Notes: a model not told the origin generated them from the letters alone. Numbered from the stretch's first letter, positions 24,601-38,398 are shown. The stretch: 64,000 bases of DNA from Atrichornis clamosus (GCA_013400975.1 WBMZ01003275.1:1-64000); one strand, 5' to 3'. Made by a program: numbers and translations.

Positions 24601-27600
24601 AACTCAACAACAGAATCAATCTGACTTTGTAAAGATTCAGGAGATGTTTGAAAATCTGGAAGACAAAAGATCAAATTTGTGAATGCAAGATTTTCCGGGG
24701 GGAAATGAGAGAGAAAAGAGGCTGTCGTGTTATAAATAACTTTTAAAGGAATTCTTTGCTATCAAGTATGTCTGTGCCTTGTTTTGCAATAAAAAGGCGA
24801 ATCCTTCTGCTGACAAGTCATTGAGTGCAGCAACAGTAGAATTTCAGACTATCCAAAGCATGGTGAAGTTTTTAAAATTAGCCAGGGAGGGAATGTAAAG
24901 TAAATATTGATCTACGAAATAGCTGCAGTATATTGATACAATCTGACCAATGAACTGGCATTTTAGCTGCAGAATGCTTTTTCTAGCAGCAGAGGAAAAC
25001 ACCCAGTCTGCTCACATCAAGTATCCTTTTTTCCTTCTCTTCTTTTGGCATTTTGCTGGCAGGTGTGGTCAGACAGTAGGTCTTTATACTGTGCTGAATT
25101 AACGTGTTTGATTTGCTCCTCTTTTTGTTAGGAGATTCTTCAGAATGTTCTCTTTGCAAAATTAGTGTATTAACTTCACAGCAGCCAAAGATGCAATAAA
25201 TAAACAAAGTGAGGAGTATTTTTCTCTTTCAAGCTTGCTTTGGCCTATTGGGATCACAAGGGCTCTAACCACAGATTATCTTAAAAGGGATGGGTGGATA
25301 ACAGAAAATTTCAAATTCTGCATTTTCTTTGTCTCTTTCAAGTCAGAAAGGGTATAAGAATACTACTTGTGCCACCTGTATCTTGCATATACTGGTATAT
25401 TTTGTCCTTTTGATTTTGAATTTTGTCATTCACACTTTCTAAACATACTTTTTTGTGCAGCCAAGTATGGTTCTTTTTTCTAAATGTAACAGGTACAAAA
25501 TGCTGTGCATTCTCAGAAGTCATAAGGTGTGAGCCGCCATCATCAGCTGTAACAACGAGTAAAATTGCAGTTGTCACTGGAATTCCTCCACCTCAATGAC
25601 ATTACATTGTGTGGCTGTCAGAAGACCTGGGCACAGTATTTCAATCACCAGAGGTTCCTTCTGAACCGCCTCAAAACGCGCTCTTATTCTCTGTGTAACA
25701 GAAGTATGAATAGTATAAAGACTAAGGCGTATATATTTAATTTTGCCCTACTGGTTGTGACTGTAAAAATAGCTGTTTAATTTGAAAGGAGAATCTTTAA
25801 AAACTCTTTCCAGACTAAAGTGTTCATACAAATCACTGTGTTAATTAGATACCCTAAAAAATATGCAAATAATCTTTTTAGCGGTGAATTAATCAATGTT
25901 AATAATTTGAAAAATAGCATTTAAATGTGGGGGTTTTTACAAAAATGTGTCAAAGTATTTAAAATTCTTATGGTGAATGTACATTTTAATAGTTCTGTTT
26001 TATTTCCTTTTAATAGTCACAGATGAATACTGCCTGTATTATTTTGATATTGAGCAACAGACTGGATAGGCAATACAGGTGTAAACTTGTCACATTGGAT
26101 TCCAGATTCTTGCACGAGTTTGTAAAATAATTATTTAGATTTCACATCTTAATGTTGTATTTTAGTTGCCTGTGGTACGACAGAAATAATCCTAATGGAA
26201 GTGCAAAAATTGCAGCAACTAAGAGGCACTTGACCTCTGCTTTAGAGTTGTGGACATAAATTGCTGCCTAATCGGAACACTTGCTAGAAAACTGTTCTCA
26301 TGACCAGGACATGGGAACGCATTCGGATCAGAACTTTTAATTCATAAATTATTTGACATACCCTTATCTTTTTAGTGTCCCAAAGGCATTAATTATTTCT
26401 AATACCTCATCTGGTGAAGGTTAGCACAAGTCTAAAAAGTAAGATAACCAGTTCTCTGTGCAGCTCTGCTGGAGCAGTAGACCCTTGCTTTCAAACACCT
26501 GTAGACACAGGGACGGTAACACTGCTACTGTTCAAGCTGGGGCCATTTTTGGCTTTGCATCTGGACCCCTGTTGGAACTGAGTCCCGGCATTTTCCAGTA
26601 TTTTGACTTGAGATTTACATAACCAGAATCCTACACAGCTAGTCAGCCATCACAACCTCTCCCAGAATATATTCAGAAAGTGGCAGCAGAAATTTGGCAT
26701 CCTCTCAGCCCAGATTTTAACAGCAGACCCAATCAAAAGCACTGCCTAGATATTTAGGCAGATTTGGAGAAATGTAACTGTTCCTATTCTCACAGTAACA
26801 CAAGGTTTATGCACTGGCTACACGCAACACACGGGGTTCTAGACAAGACCTAAATAAAAATTATTAGTGTAATATTACTGTGAAACTTACATTCCTAGAA
26901 ATTCTCTAGACATGTATTTGATGTGTATGTGTGGAATGTGTTTTCCACACTAAAGCTCATTTTCTGCCTTTCTGTGACTATGATGAGGTAAGCTGCTACC
27001 ACGGTGTGAGACTACTAAACACTCAATTGATGAACTACAGGATTTTGTGCATTATATCTGTAGTGCTCCAATGAAGTACAAAACAGACTAAAAAAGTTTA
27101 TAAAATTAAACTGATATCCGAGAGACAATACCTTGATACTCTAAGTCATGGAAATAAAATTTCAGTTCTGTGGAGTGTACTACAAGATTATTGTAGAAGA
27201 AAAGAAGAGGGGGCCGCAAGGTTTGTGTAGAAATGTAACAGATATTATATGTCCTCTTACACTGAGAATATCAAATAATAAAAGAATAGACCTTTAAAAT
27301 GTGTGGCTACTATTAATTAATTAATTCATTCATTCAATCACACATTCCTTCCATAACCTGACTCATATTCTCAGCTAGGTTGAACATTAGACGAAAAACA
27401 GTTTATCAAATGACTGAAAAACTTTCAATAACTTAAAATTATTGTCTTTCAACATGATCATAGCATATACATGATTTAAATTTAATACTTCTGTTTACAA
27501 TTTTTTATTGCATATGCAATGCAAATATACAAGCAATAAAATATAGTCCACATTTTGGTTTTGAAATTTCCCACAGTTCTCCCTTGCTTTAACTGAGAAC

Positions 27601-29904
27601 TTTGGCACTCTGAAAATTGCCCTTTAATTGATTGAGTTGGGTGAGGAAGAGGTTCTTTGATGCCAGAACCTTTACTGCAATGCATGATCAACAGATAACA
27701 AAAAGCTTCTTCTGTCCATGATGTAGCAGGAAAGGAACTTTTCTTGAAATGTTCCTGTACTTCACACATGACTCCTGTGTGATGAATCACTGAGATAGCT
27801 ACGCTTTTATAGAGGTTCACGGTTTGCATGCTGGTGGTGTTCCATTTAGAAATAGCAGAATGCAGAAACTCCTTCATGAAGTCCTGCAAATTGTCAGATA
27901 ATTATCAGAAATAACTTGCACGGTCAAATGTTCTTCATCTAGGATAAGACACATACCATGGGAGAAAGGTATGTTGTGCCATAAATAAAAGTATTAAAGT
28001 TTGCTTTTCAAACTTTTTAATGCCTGTTCGTTTTTCTTCCCAATGATAATTCATTGCTGGTGTGCAAGTGAACACTGTGTTTTATACATATCAGGACACA
28101 ATACCACTGCCACAGGACTGTGAGGACTCCTTTTTAGTTAGTAGATTGTATTCAGTTCAGTTCCCTGAGCTATCACTTTACAAAATATTGCTCTTTCTCA
28201 GGATGCAGGCAAAAAAATGTGTAGGATCAATTTCTATTTTTTTGAAAGAACACTTCTCTCACATCAGACTGTCTAACATATCTACTCCACAGTCTTTAGT
28301 TTAGCAGAAAGCTGATGAGATTCTGTTCAGGAAGGAGACTCCATATTTTCCTCTGCTTCCTCCCTGATTGAAATGGACAATATGAAGGAATCTGTAGGTT
28401 GTGTTGTACTCCTTAAGGTGAAGGAGAGCTGGTAACCTGGCCTTCACACTAAGGACTCAGAAATACTGAGAAATGCTAGTGATGAAATCCTAACCGTTCA
28501 GCAATGACTGACACAGATAATATTTTTGCAGATAACAGTCTTATGGTACACGAAGCATTAGTCATATCTTTTAAATAATTCAGGAGAATATTAATATACT
28601 CCAACTGCCTTGTACTTAAGAATGACAGGTGTTTTTAAATTAACCTCTCAAAAAACACCTGGACAACTCAAGACATGAATTTACTTCAGGACCACTAAGT
28701 ACCTTATCCTCCACTCTTTTTGACTCCAGTAAAGCTTTGATAGACCTTGTATAGTCAGACAAGGGAAAAGAGCCTTTGTTGTCTTCCTATTGTGCACTGA
28801 TGTCATCTTTTAGGAGGAAAAGAGCAGCAGGAAGTTTATATCCCAGTCCACTGGTGCTAGTATGGAGTGGAAAACTGGCAACATTACTCAGTGGTTTATA
28901 AAGACCATTAGGATTTAGTCTGCCAGAAGTGTTTGCCTGTCACTGTCAGGACAATACTGTGACAAATGAAAAGTTGGTTTTTCTAACTAAAAAAAGAAAT
29001 TTACTTGTGGGCAGAATGGGAGTAAGAAGGACTCATTTTACAAATGCTGTAAAAGAGGTGGGATGATATTTACAGAGCAGATTTGTCAAGTCAGGTAGCA
29101 AAGGAGGGGAATTGGCAACATAATTCTGCTTGTGGGATGAACCACTCACTACTTGAAGTCTTCTGCCTCTGCATAACCTGCCTTAGCACCCACATTTCTG
29201 TCAGGCACCTCTTTGCAGTACATGGGTCACTAACATAATTGTGAACATTAGCTCAAGTTTGGTGATGTGTGAAAAATGCATGTTGTGGTTGACTGTGCTT
29301 TCAGTCCTGCATTTGTGTATCTGATGCTCTGTGGCATTTGTTATTTCTGCAATTGAATCAAAGGTTTGCTTCACTCAACTGTCATGCTCTGGTTCTTATT
29401 TGTAGAAAAGAGAACTTGTTTTTTTGGTTTTACTCTGAAATGTAGGAAATAGGAATATTGTTGTATCTGTGTTCCTCAGAGATTAAGTAAAACCCTAGCT
29501 ACCTTGCCTCTCTTAAGGAAAACTAAAAAAAAAAACCAAACTCACAGTACAATAAAACCAAAACTCCTTTCTCAATTGTCTGTTACCTAAGTAACAAGAA
29601 TCATGTTTTTTCTTGTTCATCATAAGGCAGCATTATCAGGTGAAGCAAAATTCAAATATCCAGCCTACATTTTCTTCACAAAATCTTTCTCCAGGCATGA
29701 ATTTGAGCAGAACTTTGAACTTCCCAGGTAGCTCAGGAAAGAGGAAGAACCAGAAGTGACCAGAGAGGAAAATCTTTAAGGTACAATGGATATAAAATGG
29801 GATTTTATAGTTAAATGTCCACTTCACAGATTGTCTGTGAATTTAAAAAAACACAAGTGTAGTTGTAATTACTTCTAAACCCCACAAAATTATCTCAAGC
29901 ACAA
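18621..29904. other. Long unique AT-rich noncoding block
   Basis: More than 11 kb without an identifiable gene or large mobile element. It holds short T and A runs, a (TTAA/TTCA)n stretch at 27311-27337 and an octamer ATGCAAAT at 25863-25870 near several AT-rich homeodomain-like words. The 135-codon minus-strand open frame at 27482-27889 is the longest here and has no recognisable domain. A donor-like AG|GTAAGT on the minus strand at 22013-22023 is discussed as a weak exon candidate. Confidence 0.45.
27311..27337. repeat. (TTAA)n/(TTCA)n simple repeat
   Basis: Short tetranucleotide run of TTAA units passing into ATTC units. Simple repeat with no function implied. Confidence 0.8.
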
Positions 29905-30190
29905 GGCTTTGTACTGGAGGCCAGATCCTCCTGATGCAGAAGATATTTGTGTCCCAGTCTGGATTGTTTTACGGTTGCACAACATCCCGACGTGCTGCCC
30001 TGCCGGATCTGGCTGCACGGCCCCTTCACCCCACAGGGAACAACTGCCAACAGCTCCTTGGCAGCTGCACTTTGTGCCAGTTGTACCAGCACTGCACGCT
30101 TTCCTCAGGCTCTGGGAATGCATCCGGGAGCTTCCAAAAGTCCCCAGTGCCCTTGCCTTGCCTTCTGAGCTCTGGGGACGCAGCTGAGGA
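29905..30190. other. Isolated GC-richer island of unknown origin
   Basis: About 285 bp clearly richer in G+C and CpG than the kilobases on each side, including CGACGTG, CCGGATC and GCATCCGGG. Because stop codons are rare in such composition, overlapping open frames of 65-140 codons appear in several frames on both strands; none has a recognisable domain or a matching splice structure. It could be an old transposon piece (LTR or satellite), a decayed pseudogene or a non-coding RNA exon. I cannot decide from sequence alone. Confidence 0.4.
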
Positions 30191-30720
30191 TCTTCTACTT
30201 TGTGTCTCTGGGGTAATACTTTTATTTTCATTTAAACTGGGAATTTGGAAAAAGAAATGTTTTCACTGTCCCTTAAGGATCATTGTAGTCCTCTACATTT
30301 GGTCTGTTTGTGTTCTGCTTTCTCAGGGAGGCTGGAGAGGAGAAAGAAAGATATAGCAATTATTTTCAGTAAATCCTTTGCAGACAAATATTCTTTATTT
30401 TTTGCATTAGGAAGTAGACTATGGACATATGTTGGAGCTTGGACAGGAATTTAAAATCACAGACAGCAACAAATGGTGATGTAATACTCGAGAAAAATTA
30501 GTATATATCTGCTATGAGGAGTTGTAAAGACATTAATGCTCAAACGTATTTTTCCTTTTTAAAGATTCTTTAATTTTTAGACATACTTTTTTCACTGCAG
30601 TTACAGCTGTCAGCACTGACAAGGTTGAATTTACTAATTCATGTCTTCTACTTCTACTCTGTAAAGAAGCTAAATTGCCTAATGAAAAAGCTCCCAGATT
30701 AGATTTTCTTTTTAAATAGT

Positions 30721-30743
30721 GATGATGATAATAATAATAATAG
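30721..30743. repeat. (GAT)n(AAT)n trinucleotide repeat
   Basis: Three GAT units followed by about four AAT units. Short simple repeat. It encodes a Tyr run in an overlapping minus-strand open frame, which argues against that frame being a real gene. Confidence 0.85.
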
Positions 30744-31244
30744 AGTGGTTCTTCATCTGCAATTCTAACTTTGATCTGTCCAAAACTGTGACTAGAATGT
30801 GGAAGAAAGAAAGAGAAAACACAAAGAAAAAATGTAGATGTTGAAACAAACCTTTTTTTAAAATAAATCTGTGTTCCTTCATGCAATTTCTTTCTTATAG
30901 CTGATAATTGCTGAAATACTTTGCGTGCTCTATACTCTTACTCCTTTGTTCTGTATCTGTCTCTCTGTATATTTGTGACAATGTACGGATGCGTTTTCAT
31001 CTCGAGCATTTTGTGTCACCGGTTTGTGTACTGCTGGGTGGGTGACGGTGGCACGTCAAGAGTTAATTCATCTGCAGGCTTTTGTATTTCAGGAGTCAGA
31101 AAATGATTTACCCACTGCCAGAAGCTGATATCTATTGCATCTGTGGAAAAGCATAGCTCAAGCAGGTCCTGGTGTCCCAGGGCAAACAGGCACCTGGGAG
31201 TAGCAGCAAAACCTGCTGCTCAGAAAAACCCAACCAAACACAAA

Positions 31245-31270
31245 ACACAGAAGACACACACAGAAGACAC
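31245..31270. repeat. 13-bp tandem duplication
   Basis: The unit ACACAGAAGACAC occurs twice in direct succession without mismatch. Local duplication with no other significance visible. Confidence 0.85.
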
Positions 31271-34200
31271 AACTCTTAGAGCTGCAGCTGTACCACACAC
31301 ACAGGGATGTCCAGGACAAAAGAACCCTTGGAAATGACTTTTAATTCGCTGTGCCTAAATACTGATTGTCTGCTCTCAGAAAAGCTATGAAAGTGCCAAA
31401 ATTCAGATGGTCCTCCTGATATTTTGACTGGGTTTATTTACAAGGCAAATCCTTTGGTAATGTGACCAGGGGAGGTCTAGTCTAGCCTAAGCATCTAAGA
31501 ACTTTATGTGGTACATAATGTAACACATCAAGCAGAGAAATCAGCTATTAAATGGAAAAGAAGATGAGATTTTTGCTTGGTTGTGAAGGTTCGGCTGAGC
31601 AGATAGTTTCAGCATCCCAAAACATGTTCACCTTACTGAAGATATTTGAGACTTAGTTTTACCCCATATTTTTTCCCCAAGTACTTGGCTTGAAAATATG
31701 TATTTTTGCTTTTATTTTCACATCAGAGCTTTGTTTAAAATTGTTTTTCTCTTCATCTGTTTTTGACAATATGCTCAACTGTGGCCATATCTGGAAAAAA
31801 ACCAAACCACTATATTCTGATTTCTATTGAAACTTTTTATAAGGCTAAGATCTGAAGAAAAATTTAAAATGTGTCAGTGGAAATTTGGAGCTGGGTTTGA
31901 AATTTGAAGTTCAGGAATGATTTTGCTCTTTTTCTACATATATTTGTGTGATATATTTCTGAGTCTTTTTCTTTCAGCATAGGGACTTGGCTTCAAATAA
32001 AATTTTGAAAAGAAACAGTGACTTTTTTTAGAAAATTCCTGTTCTCAATGAAAGTCATCAGAACAGAAGTCACCTCATTTTGCAAGGACATTTTTGACCA
32101 GCCAGCACACCAAGTACTTTGATATATTTGAACAGTTCTCAATCAGTATTTGATAGGGGTAATTCATGTTGTGTCAAAGCCAATCCCCATCTCTAATATT
32201 AGGTTGGCAACTTTCTATGTTCTTACATAGTCTAACTTGAATACAGATTGTCCTAAGAAAAAGACAATTAAAATGTAGTTTTTGTCATTGCTTCTTAAAA
32301 AGAGTCAGCTCCAGATATTCATTTTTCACTATTATGGATATTTCTTGTCTGTGAAACATCTTCTGAGAAATTTTCTAGGTATGAAAATAAAGCCACAGCG
32401 GTGCTAACAAAACAATATTCATTAAGAATAATAGAGTAATCAAAGGCAAAGGAAAACCATGTAACATGGAACTGCTTAAGGTCATCCAAATGCAGTCTAC
32501 CTTGACATTCTGTAATAAATGCCCTCCCCAAACCTAGTTTATAGTGATACTTAGTACAGTTAATGCAGAAAACACTGAAAAACCCCAACTCTCCTAAACA
32601 AGGGGCTTTAGCCTGATTTCCCTCCACAGACTATCTACTCAGCCAGCTTGCAAGAAGACTAAGTAGGATGTCCTTGTTTCCTGGAAGTAGTTTTATAATC
32701 AGTTGGCCTTCTTGGATGTTAGAAAATCTTCATTATTCAGTCAGACACCCAGACTGAGGCTATTTCAGCAGTTTTGCAGTACAATCACTAATTGGTAATA
32801 TTGTTTATAGTAAAGCAGAATAGACAGTATCATACATATTTTCTTTTGTACCTGCTGTGTTTCTATCAGACAGCTTTGGAGATGTCCTTTAATGATTTCA
32901 GGATGCCAAGGTGATGTGACCTCAGTGTGCTTGTCAGCTGTCCCCAGGCAGAGGCTGATTTGCATTCAGACCAATCTGCCTACAGGGACAGATTTTCTTA
33001 TCTGTCTGTCAGTAGTTCCCATTAAATGTAGGACAGATCTACTATGGAGATCAACCTACTGACTCCTACATATTAAATAAAAGCTTGTTTAAAGGTACTG
33101 TGTATGCTATGCCCTAATTGAAAGATGGTTCAGATTGATTTATGAGAATAGTTAAACGTCTATATACCAAGATTAACCTAGATCAGATGTGAGACCAAGA
33201 TTTTGCTTTGTTCTGTATTTTGGGTATGCTCTAGAATATCTCAAATAAGTCTATACTTTGGTCATGCCGATTCTAAAAATCTTGCAACTGTAAATCGTGA
33301 AATATAAATCACAATTGGAAAAAAACTGCTTGAGAGTTGTGCTCCATAGAAGGTCAGAATTCCATTTTTGACTGACCAGGACTTCAAAGGCACCAGAATA
33401 CGAATGCATGTTCCTATTCATACTGAAAAACACAGGGCATTACTAGTAGTGGGGCTGAATGAAAATATAATCTATAAGGAACAGTATTCCTAAATAAAAA
33501 TAAAGCATAAAAGGAGAAAGTCTGTTTCAGAGGAAACCAACTTCATATGCACATCCAAGCTCAGTTGACAGACATCACCCTAATCCTATATTTGCTTCTG
33601 CATATGTCTTTATTATTCACTAGATTCAGCACCATTCACCCTCTCCTTGCCATTATGCTGTCATCCTATATTTAGTTCTTATCAGTAGATTACTCACTGT
33701 TTCTGATAACAACATGTTCCCATCTGATGGGGGTACATCAGACATATGATCAGACAGATCATAAAGTTAAGTTGCCTTTCCTTGACCCTGCTGTGCTGCT
33801 GAGTATGAACTGAGATACAAAACTCTTTTCTAATGCATTGTTCAATTCTCAGTAGGACTGAACTCTGAGGGCTCGTCAGTAACTTGTTTAGCAGACAACT
33901 CAAATATTGTTCTGCATTTTCTTGTTGACTGACAGTTACACTCAATTCCTCCAATACTTCCTTATATCAGTATCTAAGTCTCTCCTCTCATTACCTCATA
34001 ATTTGGTGCGATCTTTTGTCTCTCCCAATTCCCTTTTTAATAATGTCATCAAGACAACCCAGAAATGAGCTCATAAAGTATTCGTGCATACCTACTTTGA
34101 TATATGAACAACTCAACTTTTCATCTATAAGTAGGAGTTTGTATTAGAATTTGACCCATAGTAGACCTCTGACATTTTCCTAAAAAAAGTGTTTAAATAA

Positions 34201-36828
34201 TTGCTTTACTTTTCTTTATCAGTTAGGATTCTCAGTGAAATACACATTATCTGAGATCAAGGCACATGGTTACAGCAGACATCAGTAACAGCATGTATTA
34301 CTTCCTGCTTCCCTCTTCGTAAGATTGTTACTTCTTTCCCTATGCAGATAACTATAGAGCAAAGAGAACTGTCATTTTATTTTCTTTAACTCAGACTCGT
34401 GTATTTCAGGAATCTGATGTGAGGGTGTAGCTGCTTCTACACTTCCCTCTGTCACCACTGAATGTGAGAACTGATCCCAGGACAGTTAATTTGCCATGTA
34501 CCCCCTTGAGAGTGGGAAGGGAATGTTTATTCCTAACTTGAGACAAGAGCATTTTCTCATTGTGCCCAAGAGGAAAATAAGGAGAGATTGTGTGTGTCCA
34601 GATTTGGTTATCACTGGCAAAAACCAAAGTCGTTCTAAATTTTTCAGTTTCCTTATTGTTTGAGGGGCCAAGTGAGAGAAAGGACACCTCACAAAAGAAT
34701 ATTCCCGATCAAGTTAGACAGAAAAAGCTCATATTAAAATGCAATTTTCAACATATAAACTAGGCCAGGGAATTAATGTTTATTTTGTTACATGAAGAGT
34801 TGTACAGATTTTGTGGTGGCCTTCTGCATACTGTGACTTTCACAGAGTAGTTTAGAATAAACTCCTAAACTGAGTCAAGAGATAAACTTCAGATTTTGAT
34901 AACACTTCTAATTCTAAACAAAATTTTCAGAGTTTCCTTTGTTTAGACCCCTAAAGAATAAATATGACATTCTGTATAATTTTCATATGACACTGTTTCT
35001 CCTATTAAATGTACATGCACATACACATAACTTGGTTTACATTAGTTCTGTGTATTTTCACAAAGGCTGTGATTATCTCCAGTAAATATGACACCCAGAC
35101 CCCTTGTCCTTTTCCTTCTTAAAGGGAGCAGCTCTGTAACTTCCAATAGAGCTACCTAGAGAGATACTTAAATATATAAGATATTGGTGCATATGACATC
35201 ATTAGCCTGCCTCCCAGAATGAATATTTCGTGCATATAAGGGATGCAGATGGTACTGGTACTTCTCTTTCTGGCCACTGGGCTGATATTGTGGAAAATTG
35301 ATTTCCAGCTGGATTCTCTCACTTCCTCTACTCTTATATTTTGGTTTCAGAATAACAGCCCATGACTGGAGGTAAGCATAAATAGTAGAAAGGAAAGAAG
35401 GCATGAAGGAAATAGGGAAGGTGGTAGGAGCTGGAATGGAAAGCAATGAGGAACAGACAATCATGCACATACAGATAGTGATACAAATATGTATGTCTGG
35501 GTATAGTGCACAATCTCAGGATCTTGCTACATAAGACAAGAAAAAATTCAGGCATTATTTTTTCCACATTTCCCTCTCCTCATATTCCCATACTAAGACT
35601 TTACTATTTTATTTCAGTTTGAATAGGAATACAAGTGAAAACAATCCTGACTACACAGGATTGATTAGCTCTGTGCTTCATGTATTCAGCTGAGATGTTC
35701 TCTCTTACATCTGAAGCAAGTAGCAAAGCTGTCAAAACATAGATGACCCCAAATATTTAACAGTTAATTTAAAATGGAACTATTCCAGCAGAAGATAAAT
35801 AATTAAGAAGAAAGGGCTTTACCTCACTATTACACCTTCTGTCATCCTTTATTAACCACTGAGCTTTTGTGGTCAGCCCTTTTCTTGATATGCACATGAT
35901 TCCTCAGACCATTTTGGTATTCATGAAAGAGTATTTTTGAAGGAATAAGGCTTTGTCTAAAATATTTTCATCAGCCTTAGTGAGGAGGCTCTACAGAAGG
36001 ACAGGCAAAATGAGCAAACAGAGGGTTAGGAGGGATGATCAGAAGAGCACTGAGTACTTAGAATCGAGTAATCAGAACTTGTCAGTGAAAGATTTGGTCA
36101 GTAGAGCTAAAGAAAAAAGGGGATCAAGCACTGATTGCAAGCTTTGGCTAGAAAAAACTATCATTTTCAGATATGTGGCAGATTTGAAATGTGTTAAGAG
36201 TAGAGCGTAGAGAGAAATCGTGTTGGTGACTGTGCTGTTCAATGAGCCTTTGCTTCTGCATCTTGTGCACTGGATAAATAGATTCCTTTCCCCAACCTTT
36301 GCCACAGAGCCAGGTGCTTGTATCTCCTGGGGGAAAGATGAGAAGTGTAAATGCCAACTCATGTAGCAGAGACAAGGTGACTATAGGTTCACTAGCAAGA
36401 GCTGTTTAAGATGGTTTCTGATTTCATGTGACGATGACATTTGTGTAGAGGTATGCTGGCTTGAGGGCATTTTTTTGCTAATTAATTTTCAAGCTATTGA
36501 CCACATATATAATTCCACAGCTGCAAAATTGCAAGCAGTGCAATGAAAAGATTGCTCAGGTTTTAAAATAATTGTTCTTATTTAAATTGTTAGTATTTTT
36601 CTTTTCTTAAATTCTTTTAAAAATCTGCTTGCTTTCAGTTTTATAAAGCCCCTTTTAAAATCACAGAATTTTGGAGCTACTTAAATATTTACACGAATCA
36701 GACCCAGAAAAACAAGTCTAATCTGCTTGATATTTTTGCATGTTACCTTCATATAGCTAGACTATATGAACTATTATTATTTACATTTTTAACAGTGCAC
36801 CATAAGACTTAGATGAACTTCACGGGTA

Positions 36829-37121
36829 TGTGTGATAGTTGCAGCAAATCAGAGGAGGACCAAAAAAAATCCAAACTGAAGAAATTACCAATTTCATAGG
36901 TTTAAATTAGTGTCTTAATTGGTTCTGAACTGCAACTAAGAATCAAAGTGGAGAAAATCACCTAAATTTACCCTCCCCCTTAGTCAGTGGTGAGCTTCAT
37001 AGGACCCTCCCCAAGCCATATAAGGCCAGGAAGAATGTGCTAAGCACTGAGTGTGCTAAGAATAAAGTTGTACTGGGATGGATAAGGTTACTTTGAACTC
37101 TATATTTCATGTTTCCTGACA
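36829..37121 (+). mobile_element. Candidate solo LTR, about 290 bp
   Basis: The block starts TGTGTGATAGTTGC and ends CCTGACA (TG...CA). Inside, in the order of a retroviral LTR, are CCATATAAGG (37016-37025, a CArG box that also gives a TATA-like ATATAAG), then about 35 bp later AATAAA (37061-37066), then a short U5-like tail. The word GTGCTAAG repeats at 37037 and 37053. Short inverted repeats GGGTATGT/ACATACCC straddle the ends. No clean target duplication is seen, so the borders are uncertain by a few bases. I do not recognise the family. A DNA transposon or a unique promoter-like region are alternatives. Confidence 0.45.
37016..37066 (+). promoter_or_regulatory. CArG/TATA element and polyadenylation signal in LTR-like block
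   Basis: CCATATAAGG at 37016-37025 fits the SRF CArG consensus CC(A/T)6GG and contains a TATA-like core. AATAAA follows at 37061-37066. Spacing of this kind (TATA, short R, poly(A) signal) is usual in LTRs. Activity is not shown. Confidence 0.4.
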
Positions 37122-38398
37122 TACCCCCCAAAGAACTACAATTATGTTAGCAAGGCTGTAGGAGCGTTGAACAGTTCTTTCCCAGTTCTTTTGATTTTTG
37201 TTGCCTTTCCATGCATTCCTGTCCTGTTTAGAGCTGTGTCTTTTTACTTTTTATTTGTAGTGTGCATGGTTCTGAGGATTTTAGAAAAACGTGCTGAAGG
37301 TTCACTCTGAGGCATGGCTATTTTTGTTAGAAGCTGATACTTTAGACTGAGCTTAAAGTGTTACCTCTGGAAGGCCTTGGGTTGCTCTGGGAGGACAGGA
37401 TTCTGCAGAGGAAACAGGCATTTCAGGGGGTGCAAAAGAAGAAGGAACACAATTAGACAAAGACCTCCCTCCTTATTCTGCAACTCCTGCAAGAGTCAGC
37501 AACTCAGAAGTACCTTCTAAGCTTCCACAGTAAATCTTGACCTTTTAAACAGAGTATCCCTTACCATCATCATGGCCGAGATAACAGCAGAAGGTATAGT
37601 AACTATTTTCAAATATAATTAACTAAAAATGATATGTACTTTAACAGTATAATTGAACTAGCATGTCAAAATAATTTGTTGCTCTTAACAAATAATGCTT
37701 TAACTCCAGGATAATTTAATTTTGTTTTCTGTATTGCTTTTTTTCCTTTCCTGTTTTTTCTTTTTTTTTTTTACTTTTTCACTTCTGTAGACTGAGTTTT
37801 TGCCAGTTACTGAAGCTAGTTCTCTGTACACCTCTAAAAATAGCCTTAGTTTCATTTGCAGAACTCCATTAGTTAGGCAGCTCCATTAGAGTGATACAAG
37901 AGGGGAATGTCTGCATTTCAGGGTGTTCTACCCTCAAGCCTTTACTCTGGAAAAGCTTTGGTAGCCCCTTATAATCAGAGATTCACCAGAGTCAGAATAA
38001 CTTAGTTGGTTGGGCCTGATTTTTCCATAGGGAGCAGAGAGTATTTGTGAACTGTACATGAAGGTACTGAAGGGTAAAATGTAATAAACATCTGCAATCC
38101 TTATTCAGGTAGACTTCTAAAGAAGCCAGAGAAAATTGTGCGGAAATAAACATGCAAGAGCTTGGCCTGCAAGAATGAAAGGCAGTTGTATTAACCAATA
38201 AATATATATTATAAAATATGAATGTTTCATGTATTTTAATATCTCCTGACCATTCATACTTAAATAACAATTTAGATGCATGATAACATTTTATCAACTG
38301 CAGTCAAACAGGGGATATATTTAAAATGCAACCCGCTTTAATACTGAGTATTTTAGTTAAAGTTCATTCCAACTTTTTTTCCCCAGTGTTTATCTGAA

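Larger units (their letters stand above)
30191..36828. other. Unique noncoding DNA with small repeats
   Basis: AT-rich sequence. Contains a (GAT/AAT)n run at 30721-30743 and a 13-bp tandem duplication at 31245-31270. Otherwise there is no recognisable repeat family. Open frames of 60-117 codons have no family resemblance. A possible decayed CR1-like 'tcacagaatttt' near 36661 is too short to call. Confidence 0.4.

Noticed and set aside
27482..27889. 135-codon open frame on the minus strand
   Set aside because: Longest frame in unique sequence, but with no recognised domain and no splice or promoter context. Its length is within chance expectation for this composition.
29934..30356. 140-codon plus-strand frame and 113-codon minus-strand frame
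   Set aside because: Several frames are open at once over a GC-rich patch, so openness is not evidence of coding. The patch itself is reported as unexplained.
30533..30886. 117-codon minus-strand frame
   Set aside because: Contains a Tyr/His run encoded by a trinucleotide repeat and has no domain.
36655..36730. Possible reverse CR1 tail ('tcacagaattttggagc')
   Set aside because: Only about a dozen bases resemble the CR1 terminus. Too little to call.
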